Shown: positions 36,451-45,938, counted from the first letter of the stretch. The stretch: DNA of 64,000 bases from Phycobacter azelaicus (GCF_014884385.1 NZ_WKFH01000003.1:2884001-2948000), one strand, 5' to 3'. Translations and numbers: made by a program. The notes: a model not told the origin generated them from the letters alone.

Positions 36451-36678
36451 TTACTTCACGGCGTAGGGCAGCAGGGCGAGGAAGCGGGCGCGCTTGATGG
36501 CGCGGGCCAGTTCACGCTGCTTTTTTGCCGAAACGGCGGTGATGCGGGACGGAACGATCTTGCCGCGCTCAGAGATGTAGCGCTGCAGAAGACGGGTGTC
36601 TTTGTAATCGATCTTCGGCGCGTTGTCGCCCGAGAAGGGGCAAACTTTGCGACGGCGGAAAAACGGTTTGGCTGCCAT
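36451..36678 (-). CDS. rpsR: 30S ribosomal protein S18
   Basis: The 75-residue S18, which pairs with S6 on the small-subunit platform. The sequence [20 protein letters not shown] opens it and the S18 block [20 protein letters not shown] then [19 protein letters not shown] follows. It lies between rpsF (28 bases) and rplI (12 bases), in the usual operon order. Confidence 0.98.
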   Translation of the reverse strand: MAAKPFFRRRKVCPFSGDNAPKIDYKDTRLLQRYISERGKIVPSRITAVSAKKQRELARAIKRARFLALLPYAVK

Positions 36679-36706
36679 GGTTTAGCGTCCTTTTCTCAAG
36701 CGTTGA

Positions 36707-37060
36707 TCAGCGGCGTTCACGGCGACCTTCACGGTCGTCACGCTTCTGCATCTGAACCGAGGGGCCTTCGGCGTGCTCATCGACCTTGATGGTCAGAACA
36801 CGCATCACGTCTTCATGAAGGCGCATCAGGCGTTCCATTTCCTGTACCGCTGCCGCAGGGGCGTCGGTGCGCAGGAAGGCATAGTGGCCTTTGCGGTTCT
36901 TGTTGATCTTGTAGGCCATCGTCTTGACGCCCCAGTACTCGCTGTCGACGAGCTTGCCGTCGTTGTCAGCCAGTACGGTACCAAAATGTTCGATGAGGCC
37001 TTCAGCTTGCGAGTTGGACAGGTCCTGACGCGCAATCATTACATGCTCATAAAGGGGCAT
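36707..37060 (-). CDS. rpsF: 30S ribosomal protein S6
   Basis: S6 of 117 residues, first gene of the rpsF-rpsR-rplI operon. It begins MPLYEHVMIARQDLSNSQAE and shows the family's GKLVDSEYWGVKTMAYKINK and KGHYAFLRTDAP. The C terminus is a charged tail rich in Asp, Arg and Glu (KRDDREGRRERR). An AGGAG-like site (CAGGAGTTCG) precedes the start. Confidence 0.97.
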   Translation of the reverse strand: MPLYEHVMIARQDLSNSQAEGLIEHFGTVLADNDGKLVDSEYWGVKTMAYKINKNRKGHYAFLRTDAPAAAVQEMERLMRLHEDVMRVLTIKVDEHAEGPSVQMQKRDDREGRRERR

Positions 37061-37431
37061 GCGAACTCCTGTTTCTGTCTAGGCGCATTTCATAGACCGG
37101 GCGGTTGATCCTTCCGCGGCCTGGTCACGAGAGGCTGCGCGGATCGAAAATCGTGCGGAAGGAAGCCTCCGTATACAGGCTTTCCCGCGAAGGGCAAGTT
37201 TTAATGCAATCAAGGTTCAACAGGGTCGAAACGGGCCTCAGCCAGCAAGGTGGAGCGCGCTCAATAGACTGCACAGTCGAACCTCCGCGTTTGCGCAAAA
37301 TCCCGCCGCCCGCGCCACTGTTCGATCAAGAACACGTTATGTGGAGTTTTGCCCGTATCATTTCACAGGTAGTTCCCACACTTGTTATGTCACACCCTGT
37401 TATACACCAACTCGTATCGGAGTTTTTGACC
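37061..37431. other. Intergenic stretch upstream of rpsF and yceI
   Basis: A 371-base divergent region. The part next to rpsF has high GC and may form leader structure; the part next to the YceI gene is AT-richer (for example CTTGTTATGTCACACCCTG) and should hold that gene's promoter. The plus-strand frame through it (from 37105) is taken as non-coding because a signal peptide starts only at 37432. Confidence 0.5.
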
Positions 37432-38007
37432 ATGAAAAACCTTCTTCTTGCCGCTGCCCTGACCGGTGCAGCCGCCACTGCTGCCATCGCTGCGCCTGAG
37501 AAATACGCTCTGGACGCCAGCCACAGCCAGATCCTTTTCAGCTACAACCACCTGGGCTTCTCCACGACTTGGGGCATGTTCTCTGGTTTTGAAGGCGAGA
37601 TCATGTTCGATCAGGAAGATCCTGCCTCCTCCAGCGTTTCGGTTTCTATGCCGGTCATGTCCATGTTCACCGGCTGGGAAGGCCGTTTCGACCACTTCAT
37701 GTCCAAGGATTTCTTTGAAGCCTCTGAAGATGAAATGGTCAGCTTTACCTCGACAGGTATCGAAGTTACCGGCGAGAACACGGCCAAGATCACCGGTGAC
37801 CTGACCCTCAACGGTGTCACCAAGTCGGTGGTTCTGGATGCAACTCTGAACCAGGTTGGCGATCACCCGATGGCCGGGAAGCCCTGGGCCGGCTTTGACG
37901 CCACCACGACCCTGGTGCGCAGCGACTTTGGCCTCGGCAAGTTCGCACCTTACGTCAGCGATGAAGTTCAGGTTCAGATCTCGATCGAGGCAATGAAAGC
38001 CGAGTAA
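37432..38007 (+). CDS. YceI family periplasmic protein
   Basis: A 191-residue secreted lipocalin-like protein. The signal peptide is MKNLLLAAALTGAAATAAIA. The mature part shows the YceI pattern: YALDASHSQILFSYNHLGFS, GMFSGFEGEIMFD, HFMSKDFFEASEDEMVSF and a closing DFGLGKFAPYVSDEV. YceI proteins bind amphiphilic or isoprenoid molecules. It is followed by its own terminator and faces the b561-YceI fusion gene. Confidence 0.93.
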   Translation: MKNLLLAAALTGAAATAAIAAPEKYALDASHSQILFSYNHLGFSTTWGMFSGFEGEIMFDQEDPASSSVSVSMPVMSMFTGWEGRFDHFMSKDFFEASEDEMVSFTSTGIEVTGENTAKITGDLTLNGVTKSVVLDATLNQVGDHPMAGKPWAGFDATTTLVRSDFGLGKFAPYVSDEVQVQISIEAMKAE

Positions 38008-38040
38008 TCGGTCCTGCACTCAAATCAAGACCAGTTTGTG

Positions 38041-38072
38041 CGCCGTACCCTTTGGGTGCGGCGTTTTTCTTG
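38041..38072 (+). terminator. Terminator after the YceI gene
   Basis: CGCCGTACCC and GGGTGCGGCG pair (one G-T pair) around a TTT loop, followed by TTTTTCTTGT, 34 bases past the stop. Confidence 0.88.
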
Positions 38073-38274
38073 TGTGGCGAGCCACGCCTGCGCCGGAGTA
38101 GCGCTTGGCGTTGTTTGCGTCCTGTGTGTCTGCCTCGCGGCCTGCACCGAACGACCGCGCGGCAGCTATGGTCGGCAGGCTGCGTGAAAGACGCAGCGCG
38201 ATGCGTGGCTGCTCTTCTGCCTCTTTATACACTGCACTCATTCAGAAGCGGTCTTCACGAGCCTTCGATGCAAG

Positions 38275-38300
38275 AAAGGCCCCCCTCGAAGGGGGCCTTT
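38275..38300 (-). terminator. Terminator after the b561-YceI gene
   Basis: AAAGGCCCCC pairs with GGGGGCCTTT around a 6-base loop; a CTTGC tail follows on the minus strand. It lies 40 bases past the stop. The rest of the 333-base gap (38008-38340) holds no gene. Confidence 0.85.
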
Positions 38301-38340
38301 GGGGAGGCATGCCGGGTGACTTGTTGGGTTTTTGCGCAGG

Positions 38341-39609
38341 CTAAGGAGCGGCGCGTGTCGCAGTCAGATTCACGTCGATGCCGACGGCAAAGGCCAGCGT
38401 GCCCTCGTCCTGCGTGCCCTGTCCGATGTTGAAATCAAGCCGGTTCACCGTGGTGCTGCCGTTCATAGTTGCCTGATCGCCCTCAAGGGTCAGTTCGAAC
38501 GGCAGGGTGATGGGCACGCTCTGGTCGCGGATGGTCAGCGGTCCGTTCGCTTCATACCCTGTTTCGGTTTTCACGATTTCACCTTCAAACCGGGCAGTCG
38601 GGTAGGTTCCGCTGTCAAAGTAGTCGGCCCCCATGGCCTGATCCGTGACCGATCCGAGGCTGAGAGACGGAATGACGATCGTCACGTCGACCTTGCCAGC
38701 GGGGCCGGGACTTGAAGGTTCTTCAAAATCGATTGTAGCGGTCCAGTCAGAAAACTGACCCTCCACCGCGCTGCCCATCTGGGTGATCGTAATGGCGAGA
38801 GTTCCGGTCTGGACTTGCCAGCCAGCCAAGGCCGCCGATCCTGCCGTGTCTACGAGCGCGGAGTTGTCGGATTCAAAGGTATCGGGTGCGTCAGCGGCGG
38901 CACGCTCATGCTCTTCGGCTTCGCCCAGAAATGTGCCCACGGTCAGAACGGCGACGAACACAGCCAAGGCCACACTGGCAGGCCGCAGACTGTGCGTTTG
39001 CGCGGGAGGTTGCGGCATTTTTCCCGATCCGGGCAGCATCCGGCGCAGGGTCGAGTCCTGGTCGATCACGTGGTGTTTCAGCGCACCGGCAATATGCAGG
39101 GCCAGGGATGCGGCCAATGTCCAGACAAGGATTTCATGTGCGTCGCCGAACAGATGCGCCACTTCTTCGGATTTCGGAACGAACGGCAGCGATTGACCGA
39201 ATGGCCAGAAAATCGGCGCAAAGCCCGTCGTTGCTGCATGATGGATCCAGCCGGTCAGGGGAACAGCGACAAGCGAGCCGTAGAGCATCCAGTGCACCAC
39301 TTCGGCGGCCAATGCCTCAAGTTTGTTGTCAGGATGCAAAAGCCCGGGCTTCTCCCCGCTGATGGCCCAAAGGATCCGCAGCAAGGCCACAAAGAAGACG
39401 GCAACGCCTACGGTCTTGTGCAGGGAAAACAAAAGCGCGGTGCGGCTTATGGTGTCTTGGGAGCCGTCAAAATCCGGGCTTTGGATATAATGCGCCAGTT
39501 CATTGGCGAAATAGCCCAGGGGAAAGGCTGTAAAGATCAAGAGAGCGGTCAGCCAGTGAAATGTTTTGGCGACACTGCCGTATTCGGAAAAACTGTTGCG
39601 TGCGGACAT
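38341..39609 (-). CDS. Cytochrome b561-YceI fusion protein
   Basis: A 422-residue fusion. Residues 1-195 are a cytochrome b561 with four membrane helices and histidines placed for heme ligation (AKTFHWLTALLIF, FSLHKTVGVAVFF, GWIHHAAT, LALHIAGALKHH). A fifth hydrophobic stretch (about 212-228) leads to a periplasmic YceI-type domain at about 255-422 (GSAVEGQFSDWTATIDFEEP and ADYFDSGTYPTARFEGEIV). The start at 39609 (MSARNSFSEYG) is preferred to 39669. Likely moves electrons across the membrane while the YceI part handles a quinone-like or lipid ligand; this is inference. Confidence 0.9.
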   Translation of the reverse strand: MSARNSFSEYGSVAKTFHWLTALLIFTAFPLGYFANELAHYIQSPDFDGSQDTISRTALLFSLHKTVGVAVFFVALLRILWAISGEKPGLLHPDNKLEALAAEVVHWMLYGSLVAVPLTGWIHHAATTGFAPIFWPFGQSLPFVPKSEEVAHLFGDAHEILVWTLAASLALHIAGALKHHVIDQDSTLRRMLPGSGKMPQPPAQTHSLRPASVALAVFVAVLTVGTFLGEAEEHERAAADAPDTFESDNSALVDTAGSAALAGWQVQTGTLAITITQMGSAVEGQFSDWTATIDFEEPSSPGPAGKVDVTIVIPSLSLGSVTDQAMGADYFDSGTYPTARFEGEIVKTETGYEANGPLTIRDQSVPITLPFELTLEGDQATMNGSTTVNRLDFNIGQGTQDEGTLAFAVGIDVNLTATRAAP

Positions 39610-39794
39610 GGCGGGGGCCTCTGCGATTTGCGACACGTCACAGCCTAGCGGGCGCGCTGCCACAGGCAATGGCGGAGCCTGTCTGTGAGCGCACAGTTGG
39701 GGTGCGCAGACGCGGCAGGCGACCTAGATCACTTGTATGCATGGGTCGCTGCGTCTAAACCGGCTGAAATGGCAAAAAAGGGATGAGGTCATAG

Positions 39795-40727
39795 ATGACT
39801 GTCGCATTTGTGTTTCCGGGGCAGGGTGCCCAGACGATCGGCATGGGCAAGGAGTTGGCAGAGGCCTATCCGTCGGCCAAAGCCATCTTTGACGAGGTGG
39901 ACGAGGCGCTTGGTGAAGCCCTGAGCGGCCTGATCTGGGAGGGCGACATTGAGACCCTGACCCTGACCCGCAACGCGCAGCCTGCACTGATGGCGACCTC
40001 CATGGCGGCCATGCGCGCGCTTGAGGCCGAGGGCATCGCGATCGACAAGGCCGCCTTTGTCGCCGGGCATTCTCTGGGCGAATATTCCGCTCTTGCGGCA
40101 GCCGGAGCAATTTCGGTTGGCGATACCGCACGCTTGCTGCGCACCCGCGGCGCTGCGATGCAGGATGCCGTGCCGGTGGGTGAGGGCGCAATGGCTGCAA
40201 TCCTGGGGCTGGACCTTGAGGCCGTGCGCGCCGTCGCGATCGAGGCCGCCCAGGGCGAGGTTTGCCAGGCCGCCAATGACAACGATCCGACACAGGTTGT
40301 GGTCTCCGGCTCCAAAGCGGCTGTTGAGCGGGCCGCCGGGATCGCCAAGGAAAAAGGCGCCAAGCGCGCCGTTATGCTGCCGGTAAGTGCGCCATTTCAT
40401 TGCGCCCTCATGCAGCCCGCCGCCGATGTGATGGCTGAGGCGCTTGCGGGTGTAGAAATCCTATCCCCCGCGGTGCCATTGATCGCCAATGTACGCGCTG
40501 ATGCAGTCACGGATCCCGATGAGATCCGCGCGCTCCTGGTGGAACAGGTGACTGGTTCGGTGCGCTGGCGTGAAAGCGTGCAGGCCATGGCTGCCAAGGG
40601 CGTTACCGAGTTCTGGGAGATCGGTGCGGGCAAGGCCCTGTCGGGAATGATCCGTAAAATCGATCGCGCACTGGTCTGCCGCCAGGTGGGTACGCCCGAA
40701 GGCGCAAAGGCCGCGCTTGAGAGCTGA
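39795..40727 (+). CDS. fabD: Malonyl-CoA:ACP transacylase FabD
   Basis: Loads malonate onto acyl carrier protein. The 310 residues have FPGQGAQTIGMGKELA at the start, the nucleophile serine in VAGHSLGEYSALAAA (about 90-95) and the catalytic-histidine region SAPFHCALMQPAA (about 200). It opens the fatty acid cluster fabD-fabG-acpP-(hisA-like)-fabF. Confidence 0.97.
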   Translation: MTVAFVFPGQGAQTIGMGKELAEAYPSAKAIFDEVDEALGEALSGLIWEGDIETLTLTRNAQPALMATSMAAMRALEAEGIAIDKAAFVAGHSLGEYSALAAAGAISVGDTARLLRTRGAAMQDAVPVGEGAMAAILGLDLEAVRAVAIEAAQGEVCQAANDNDPTQVVVSGSKAAVERAAGIAKEKGAKRAVMLPVSAPFHCALMQPAADVMAEALAGVEILSPAVPLIANVRADAVTDPDEIRALLVEQVTGSVRWRESVQAMAAKGVTEFWEIGAGKALSGMIRKIDRALVCRQVGTPEGAKAALES

Positions 40728-40799
40728 AAGCTGACATCCACATGATAGGCGCCGCGTGGTTCACCTGATCGGCGCTGACATAAAGAACGAGGAAATCAC

Positions 40800-41537
40800 A
40801 TGTTTGATCTGACGGGAAAGAACGCCCTGATCACCGGCGCCTCTGGCGGGATTGGCGGGGATATTGCCCGCGCTCTTCATGCCGCAGGTGCCACTGTTGC
40901 TCTGTCCGGCACCCGCGAGGAGCCGCTCAAAGCGCTGGCAGATGAGCTGGGAGAGCGCGCCTATGTGCTGCCCTGCAACCTCAGCGACTCCGAAGCCGTC
41001 GATGCGCTGCCTAAACAGGCCGCCGAAGCGATGGGCTCGGTCGATATCCTGGTGAACAATGCCGGTATAACACGTGACAATCTTTTCATGCGCATGAAGG
41101 ATGAAGAATGGCAAAGCGTTCTGGACGTGAACCTGACCTCGACCATGCGCCTGTGCCGCGGCGTGTTGCGCGGTATGATGAAAGCACGCTGGGGGCGGAT
41201 CATCAATATCTCCTCCATCGTCGGAGCCACGGGTAACCCCGGGCAAGCGAACTACGCGGCGTCCAAGGCAGGTATGGTAGGTATGTCCAAATCCTTGGCC
41301 TATGAGGTTGCAAACCGCGGCATCACCGTGAACGCGATTGCGCCGGGCTTCATTGCGACCGCGATGACCGACAAGCTGACCGATGACCAGAAAGCGAACA
41401 TTTTGGGCCAGGTGCCAGCCGGGCGGATGGGAGATTCGAAAGAGATCGCCGCGGCGGTCCTGTATCTGGCGAGTGCGGAGGCCGCTTATGTCACCGGCAG
41501 TACGCTGCATGTAAACGGCGGCATGGCGATGCTCTGA
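40800..41537 (+). CDS. fabG: 3-oxoacyl-ACP reductase FabG
   Basis: NADPH-dependent reductase of the short-chain dehydrogenase family, 245 residues. The cofactor motif is TGASGGIGGDIA (12-23), the NNAGITRDNL block is near 84, and the catalytic Ser-Tyr-Lys is in INISSIVGATGNPGQANYAA with SKAG. A GAGGAAATC site precedes the ATG. It follows fabD by 72 bases. Confidence 0.97.
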   Translation: MFDLTGKNALITGASGGIGGDIARALHAAGATVALSGTREEPLKALADELGERAYVLPCNLSDSEAVDALPKQAAEAMGSVDILVNNAGITRDNLFMRMKDEEWQSVLDVNLTSTMRLCRGVLRGMMKARWGRIINISSIVGATGNPGQANYAASKAGMVGMSKSLAYEVANRGITVNAIAPGFIATAMTDKLTDDQKANILGQVPAGRMGDSKEIAAAVLYLASAEAAYVTGSTLHVNGGMAML

Positions 41538-41539
41538 GT

Positions 41540-41576
41540 TTTGGTTCGGGGCGCCGAGCGGACTCGGTGCTCCAAA
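41540..41576 (+). terminator. Hairpin after fabG
   Basis: GCGCCGAG / CTCGGTGC around a CGGA loop, extended by GG/CC and an outer TTTGG/CCAAA. No T-run follows, so it may only be a partial terminator or mRNA-stabilising end before the separately promoted acpP. Confidence 0.5.
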
Positions 41577-41762
41577 CCTCTTCTTGAGGGAATTTCTAGG
41601 CTGGCTAGGAGCGGTTATTTCCACTTCTAAGATGCTGATTTTATAGTAATTATGAGAAAAGTGGAGGCGCAGGGGTTGCAGGTTCCGCGAGCAGCCGCCA
41701 TTTGCCCCTCCAGCATGCGAAGCCGCAGGGTTCCGGGAACCGCCGGGAGGTTGCGAAAACGT

Positions 41763-41790
41763 TTGCCTCAGGGCGCGTCTGTGCTATAGG
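41763..41790 (+). promoter_or_regulatory. Likely acpP promoter
   Basis: TTGCCT, 16 bases, TATAGG, about 150 bases before the acpP start, in the 402-base gap after fabG. The long leader after it is high in GC and contains no gene. A strong own promoter for acpP is expected because the carrier protein is abundant. Confidence 0.45.
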
Positions 41791-41939
41791 CGCCCCATAT
41801 TCTTGCTGACCGGGCGTGGCCCATGTTGGCTGTCTCCGCTTCGCGGGGGAACAACCGCCCGGATCGGGCAAAACAATGCCAGCCCGTGCGGGTAAGGGCA
41901 AAACCGGGCAGAGTTGCCCTGAAGAAACGAGGAATGGAT

Positions 41940-42173
41940 ATGAGCGACGTCGCAGACCGCGTGAAAAAGATCGTTGTAGAGCACCTGGGTGTTGAAGAAG
42001 CCAAAGTGACCGAGAACGCCTCGTTCATCGACGACCTGGGCGCCGACAGCCTGGACACGGTTGAACTGGTCATGGCCTTTGAAGAAGAGTTCGGCATCGA
42101 GATCCCGGATGATGCAGCCGAAACCATCCAGACCTTTGGCGATGCGGTGAAGTTCATCACCGAAGCCTCCTAA
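41940..42173 (+). CDS. acpP: Acyl carrier protein AcpP
   Basis: The 77-residue carrier that holds growing acyl chains on a phosphopantetheine arm. The attachment serine is in [20 protein letters not shown] (Ser37), and the acidic helix II is intact. The start is the ATG at 41940 behind GAAACGAGGA; an ATG two codons earlier exists but gives no better fit. Confidence 0.98.
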   Translation: MSDVADRVKKIVVEHLGVEEAKVTENASFIDDLGADSLDTVELVMAFEEEFGIEIPDDAAETIQTFGDAVKFITEAS

Positions 42174-42342
42174 GAGTTTCATTCACACCCTTGTGAATGC
42201 CTGAGCGGCGCTTTCCACATGGAAAGCGCCGTTTTGCGTCATGGAGCCTTCTCCTTTTTGTGGCCGACTGATCCTGAGACCACTGCGCCTGTGTTATGCT
42301 GGTGCGGAACCCGGATACGCGCATTTTTTGGAGGACTTGCCC

Positions 42343-43086
42343 ATGATGATCTACCCGACGATGGAGCTGATGAACGGCCGCTGCGTCACGCTGGACAAGG
42401 GGCGGCTCGATAATCCGATGCTCTGGCATGTGGATCCAGTGGAAACGGCGAAAGGCTTTGCCGCGAGTGGGGCCGAGTGGATGCATCTGACGGATTTCAA
42501 CGCGGTGCGGGGCGAGGACACCAATGCAGGTCTTGTTGAAGAGATCATTCGCAGTGTCGGTATTCCTGTTCAGCTTGGTGGGGGGATGCGCAGCCGAGAG
42601 CAGATCGAACACTGGATCGATCGCGGAGCCGGGCGCGTGACCGTGGGCACCCTGGCCGCCCGCGACCCGGCGCTGGTTGCTGAACTGGCCAAGCAGCATC
42701 CTGATCAGATCGTGCTGGCGGTTGACGTCTGGCAGGGGCAGGTGATGACTGAGGGTTGGCGCCAGTCAGGCGCTTTCCAGCCTCAAGCCTATATCGAAGC
42801 CTTTGGCGACGCCCCTTTTGCTGCGATCATCATTACCGACATCGATAGCGACATGTCTGATGTGGAAGCGCAGCTTGGCTTGATTGCCGGCCTTGCCGAG
42901 CGGGCGAAGGCACCGGTTATTGCCAGCGGGGTGGTGCGCGGTGTCGATGATATCGCACGTCTCAAGTACATTCCGAATATTTCCGGCAGCTTGGTCGGCC
43001 GGGCACTGTTCCGCAAAACGCTGACCCTGGCAGAAGCCCTGGAAGTGGCCCGTCCGCAATCAGAACCTATCGCCGAATTCCTGTAA
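42343..43086 (+). CDS. HisA-like TIM-barrel protein within the fab cluster
   Basis: A 247-residue paralogue of HisA, the phosphoribosyl-imidazole isomerase of histidine synthesis. The opening MMIYPTMELMNGRCVTLDKG corresponds to HisA strand 1, but the catalytic aspartate is replaced by Glu (MEL in place of IDL). The second catalytic aspartate is kept in LAVDVWQGQV. Phosphate-binding loops QLGGGMRSREQIEHW and VIASGVVRGVDDI are present. Its place between acpP and fabF, apart from other his genes, suggests a changed role. GGAGGAC precedes the start. Confidence 0.85.
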   Translation: MMIYPTMELMNGRCVTLDKGRLDNPMLWHVDPVETAKGFAASGAEWMHLTDFNAVRGEDTNAGLVEEIIRSVGIPVQLGGGMRSREQIEHWIDRGAGRVTVGTLAARDPALVAELAKQHPDQIVLAVDVWQGQVMTEGWRQSGAFQPQAYIEAFGDAPFAAIIITDIDSDMSDVEAQLGLIAGLAERAKAPVIASGVVRGVDDIARLKYIPNISGSLVGRALFRKTLTLAEALEVARPQSEPIAEFL

Positions 43087-43352
43087 GGTACTGATCACAA
43101 ACCAGTGTACCGCGCCACATTGGCGAAGGTTCATGGTCTGGCAGTCCGGCATTGAGAAGCGCAGCCACGGCCCTGCCCAAGGGCGCGCGGGTCTAACCGC
43201 TAGGGTTTGCCGCTAGGGCTGGTGTCTATTATTCGCGCGTCTGAGCGTGACCCCGCTCTTGGCTCATGTCGGGTTTGATCGGCGCACTTGCACCTTTTGT
43301 CCAATCCAATGTATCTGGGTGGACGAATTGCCGAGGCAGAGGAGAGCAAGGA

Positions 43353-44618
43353 ATGCGTCGAGTAGTTGTCACCGGACTTGGCCTGGTTACCCCTTTGGCC
43401 AGCGGGGTCGAAGAAACATGGTCGCGTCTGTTGGACGGTCAGTCCGGCGCAGGGCCGATCACCCTGTTTGATACTGAGGCCAGCGGCGTTGCAACCACCT
43501 ATGCCTGCGAAGTGCCGCGAGGTGATGGGTCGAACGGGACTTTCAACGCCGACGACTTCCTCGCCCCAAAGGAGCAGCGCAAGGTCGATGACTTCATCCT
43601 CTACGGCCTTGCCGCAGCGGATATGGCGGTCAAGGATGCGGGCTGGATGCCCGAGGATGAGGAAAGCCTGCTGCGCACCGGCGTGATGATCGGTTCGGGC
43701 ATTGGCGGCCTCAGCTCGATTGCCGACACCGCAGTGCTGATCAAGGAACGCGGCGTGCGCCGGGTATCCCCCTTCTTCATACCCGGATCCCTGATCAACT
43801 TGGCTTCTGGTCAGGTTTCGATCCGCTATGGCTTCAAGGGGCCGAACCATTCGGTTGTGACCGCCTGCTCGACGGGTGCTCATGCCATTGGCGATGCCAG
43901 CCGTATCATCCGAGCGGGTGATGCAGACGTGATGGTGGCCGGTGGCGCCGAGGCTGCGATCTGCGAGATCGGAATCGCAGGTTTCAACGCGTGCAAGGCG
44001 CTTAGCACTAAGTACGGAGATGATCCGAAAACGGCGAGCCGCCCCTATGACCAGGACCGTGACGGTTTCGTCATGGGGGAAGGCGCCGGCGTTGTGATCC
44101 TTGAGGAATACGAGCACGCCAAGGCGCGCGGAGCCAAAATCTATGCCGAGGTTCTGGGCTACGGCATGTCGGGTGACGCCTACCACATCACCGCGCCGTC
44201 CGAGACGGGTGAAGGCGGTGAACGCTCCATGCGTGCCGCATTGGCCAATGCGGGGCTGGAGCCGAAGGACGTGGATTACATCAACGCCCACGGCACCTCG
44301 ACCATGGCCGACACCATCGAACTGGGCGCCGTTGAGCGGATGCTCGGCGAGCACGCTGGCAATGTCACAATGTCGTCGACCAAATCCTCCACCGGGCACC
44401 TTCTGGGCGCGGCGGGCGCGATCGAGGCGATCTTCTCGATCCTGGCAATCCGAGATCAGGTGGCGCCGCCCACGATAAACCTCGACAATCCGGCGGTGGA
44501 AAGCCCCGTGGATCTTGCGCCCAACGCCAAGCGCGAGCGCAAGATCGATGTGGCTCTGTCCAACTCCTTTGGTTTTGGCGGCACCAACGCCTCCGTGGTT
44601 TTCGGAAAGCCCAAGTAA
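43353..44618 (+). CDS. fabF: 3-oxoacyl-ACP synthase II FabF
   Basis: Elongates acyl-ACP by condensation with malonyl-ACP, 421 residues. It starts MRRVVVTGLGLVTPLASGVE. The nucleophile cysteine is in SVVTACSTGAHAIGDA (about 169) and the two histidines are in YINAHGTSTMADTIELG and SSTKSSTGHLLGAAGA. The ATG at 43353 has AGGAGAGCAAGGA upstream. The mltG gene starts immediately at its stop. Confidence 0.97.
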   Translation: MRRVVVTGLGLVTPLASGVEETWSRLLDGQSGAGPITLFDTEASGVATTYACEVPRGDGSNGTFNADDFLAPKEQRKVDDFILYGLAAADMAVKDAGWMPEDEESLLRTGVMIGSGIGGLSSIADTAVLIKERGVRRVSPFFIPGSLINLASGQVSIRYGFKGPNHSVVTACSTGAHAIGDASRIIRAGDADVMVAGGAEAAICEIGIAGFNACKALSTKYGDDPKTASRPYDQDRDGFVMGEGAGVVILEEYEHAKARGAKIYAEVLGYGMSGDAYHITAPSETGEGGERSMRAALANAGLEPKDVDYINAHGTSTMADTIELGAVERMLGEHAGNVTMSSTKSSTGHLLGAAGAIEAIFSILAIRDQVAPPTINLDNPAVESPVDLAPNAKRERKIDVALSNSFGFGGTNASVVFGKPK

Positions 44619-45773
44619 ATGTGGCGCGCCCTTGCCTCCAACATGATGACGGTCCTCATCGTGGCGCTGTTCCTTCTGGGGGGCGTCGTCATGTGGGGCA
44701 AGTCTCAATACACAGCCGAAGGCCCGCTGGAGCAGGCCATGTGTCTGCGCGTTCAAAGCGGGTCGAACATGACTCGCGTGTCGCGCGATCTTGAAGACCA
44801 GGGCGCGATCACCTCTGGTGCACTTTTCCGCATCGGCGTGAAATATGACGAAAAAGCCGCCCTCCTGAAGGCTGGCAGCTATCTGGTGCGGCCCGGCGCC
44901 TCGATGGAAGAGATCGTCGATCAGATCACCCGTGGCGGCGCCAGCACCTGCGGCACAGAGATTGTCTACCGTATCGGCGTGACGCGGGTTCTGGCAGAGG
45001 TGCGCGAGCTGGACCCTGCTACCAACCGCTTTGTTGAGCGGGCGGAGTTCAACCCAGCAGAGGAAGAAGCTCCGGCTGAGTATCTGGAAAAGAAGGCTGA
45101 AGGCGACACCCGGTTCCGTATCGCCTTGGCTGAAGGGGTGACCAGCTGGCAGGTGACCGAGTCTCTCAAAGCGATGGACATCCTCGAAGGTGAAACCGGC
45201 CCGCGTCCACCCGAGGGCATGCTGGCCCCTGACAGCTATGAAGTGAGCCCCGGTGACCAGCGCGCCGAGATCCTGGCCGAGATGCAAGAGCGTCAGATTC
45301 AAAGGATCAATGACGCATGGGAGGCGCGCTCGCCTGATGCGGCGGTCGAAACACCTGAAGAGATGTTGATCCTCGCCTCCATCATTGAAAAGGAGACCGG
45401 TGTCGCCGAAGAGCGTCGCCAGGTCGCCAGCGTCTTTACCAACCGCCTGAAACGGGGGATGCGTCTGCAGACCGACCCGACCGTGATCTACGGTGTGACC
45501 AAAGGTGAGGGGGTTCTGGGGCGTGGCCTACGCCAAAGCGAGCTGCGCGGTGTGACGCCTTGGAACACCTACGTGATCGAAGGGCTGCCGCCCACGCCCA
45601 TCGCCAACCCTGGCCTTGCCAGCCTGACAGCTGCGGTGAATCCTGACGAGACGGATTACATTTTCTTCGTTGCGGATGGCACCGGAGGCCACGCCTTTGC
45701 CAAAACACTGGCAGAGCATAATCGCAATGTCGCGAAATGGCGTCAGATCGAAGCTGAGAGAAACAACAACTGA
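44619..45773 (+). CDS. mltG: Endolytic transglycosylase MltG
   Basis: Cuts nascent glycan strands and so limits their length. The 384 residues begin with one membrane segment (about 8-27), then a LysM-like region, and the YceG catalytic domain with Glu in LASIIEKETGVAEERRQVAS and VFTNRLKRGMRLQTDPTVIY. The start ATG directly follows the fabF stop (TAAATG), so the two are coupled. Confidence 0.95.
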   Translation: MWRALASNMMTVLIVALFLLGGVVMWGKSQYTAEGPLEQAMCLRVQSGSNMTRVSRDLEDQGAITSGALFRIGVKYDEKAALLKAGSYLVRPGASMEEIVDQITRGGASTCGTEIVYRIGVTRVLAEVRELDPATNRFVERAEFNPAEEEAPAEYLEKKAEGDTRFRIALAEGVTSWQVTESLKAMDILEGETGPRPPEGMLAPDSYEVSPGDQRAEILAEMQERQIQRINDAWEARSPDAAVETPEEMLILASIIEKETGVAEERRQVASVFTNRLKRGMRLQTDPTVIYGVTKGEGVLGRGLRQSELRGVTPWNTYVIEGLPPTPIANPGLASLTAAVNPDETDYIFFVADGTGGHAFAKTLAEHNRNVAKWRQIEAERNNN

Positions 45774-45810
45774 AATTTGCGGCTCCGTTTCAAATACTGG
45801 GATTTGGTTG

Positions 45811-45835
45811 AAGGGCGCGCGCGGGCGCCCTTTTC
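45811..45835 (+). terminator. Terminator after mltG
   Basis: AAGGGCGC and GCGCCCTT pair around a 6-base loop, followed by TTCCG. It closes the fab-mltG unit and isolates it from the GTA cluster. Confidence 0.8.
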
Positions 45836-45938
45836 CGTCTGCCGGTGCAGCAGCCAAAGTTCACTTGAGCGCGCGCTTGGCAGGTCGCCAAATCCTAACT
45901 TGGCCTTCCTGTGCAGCGCGGTGGCATCCGGAGCTTAC

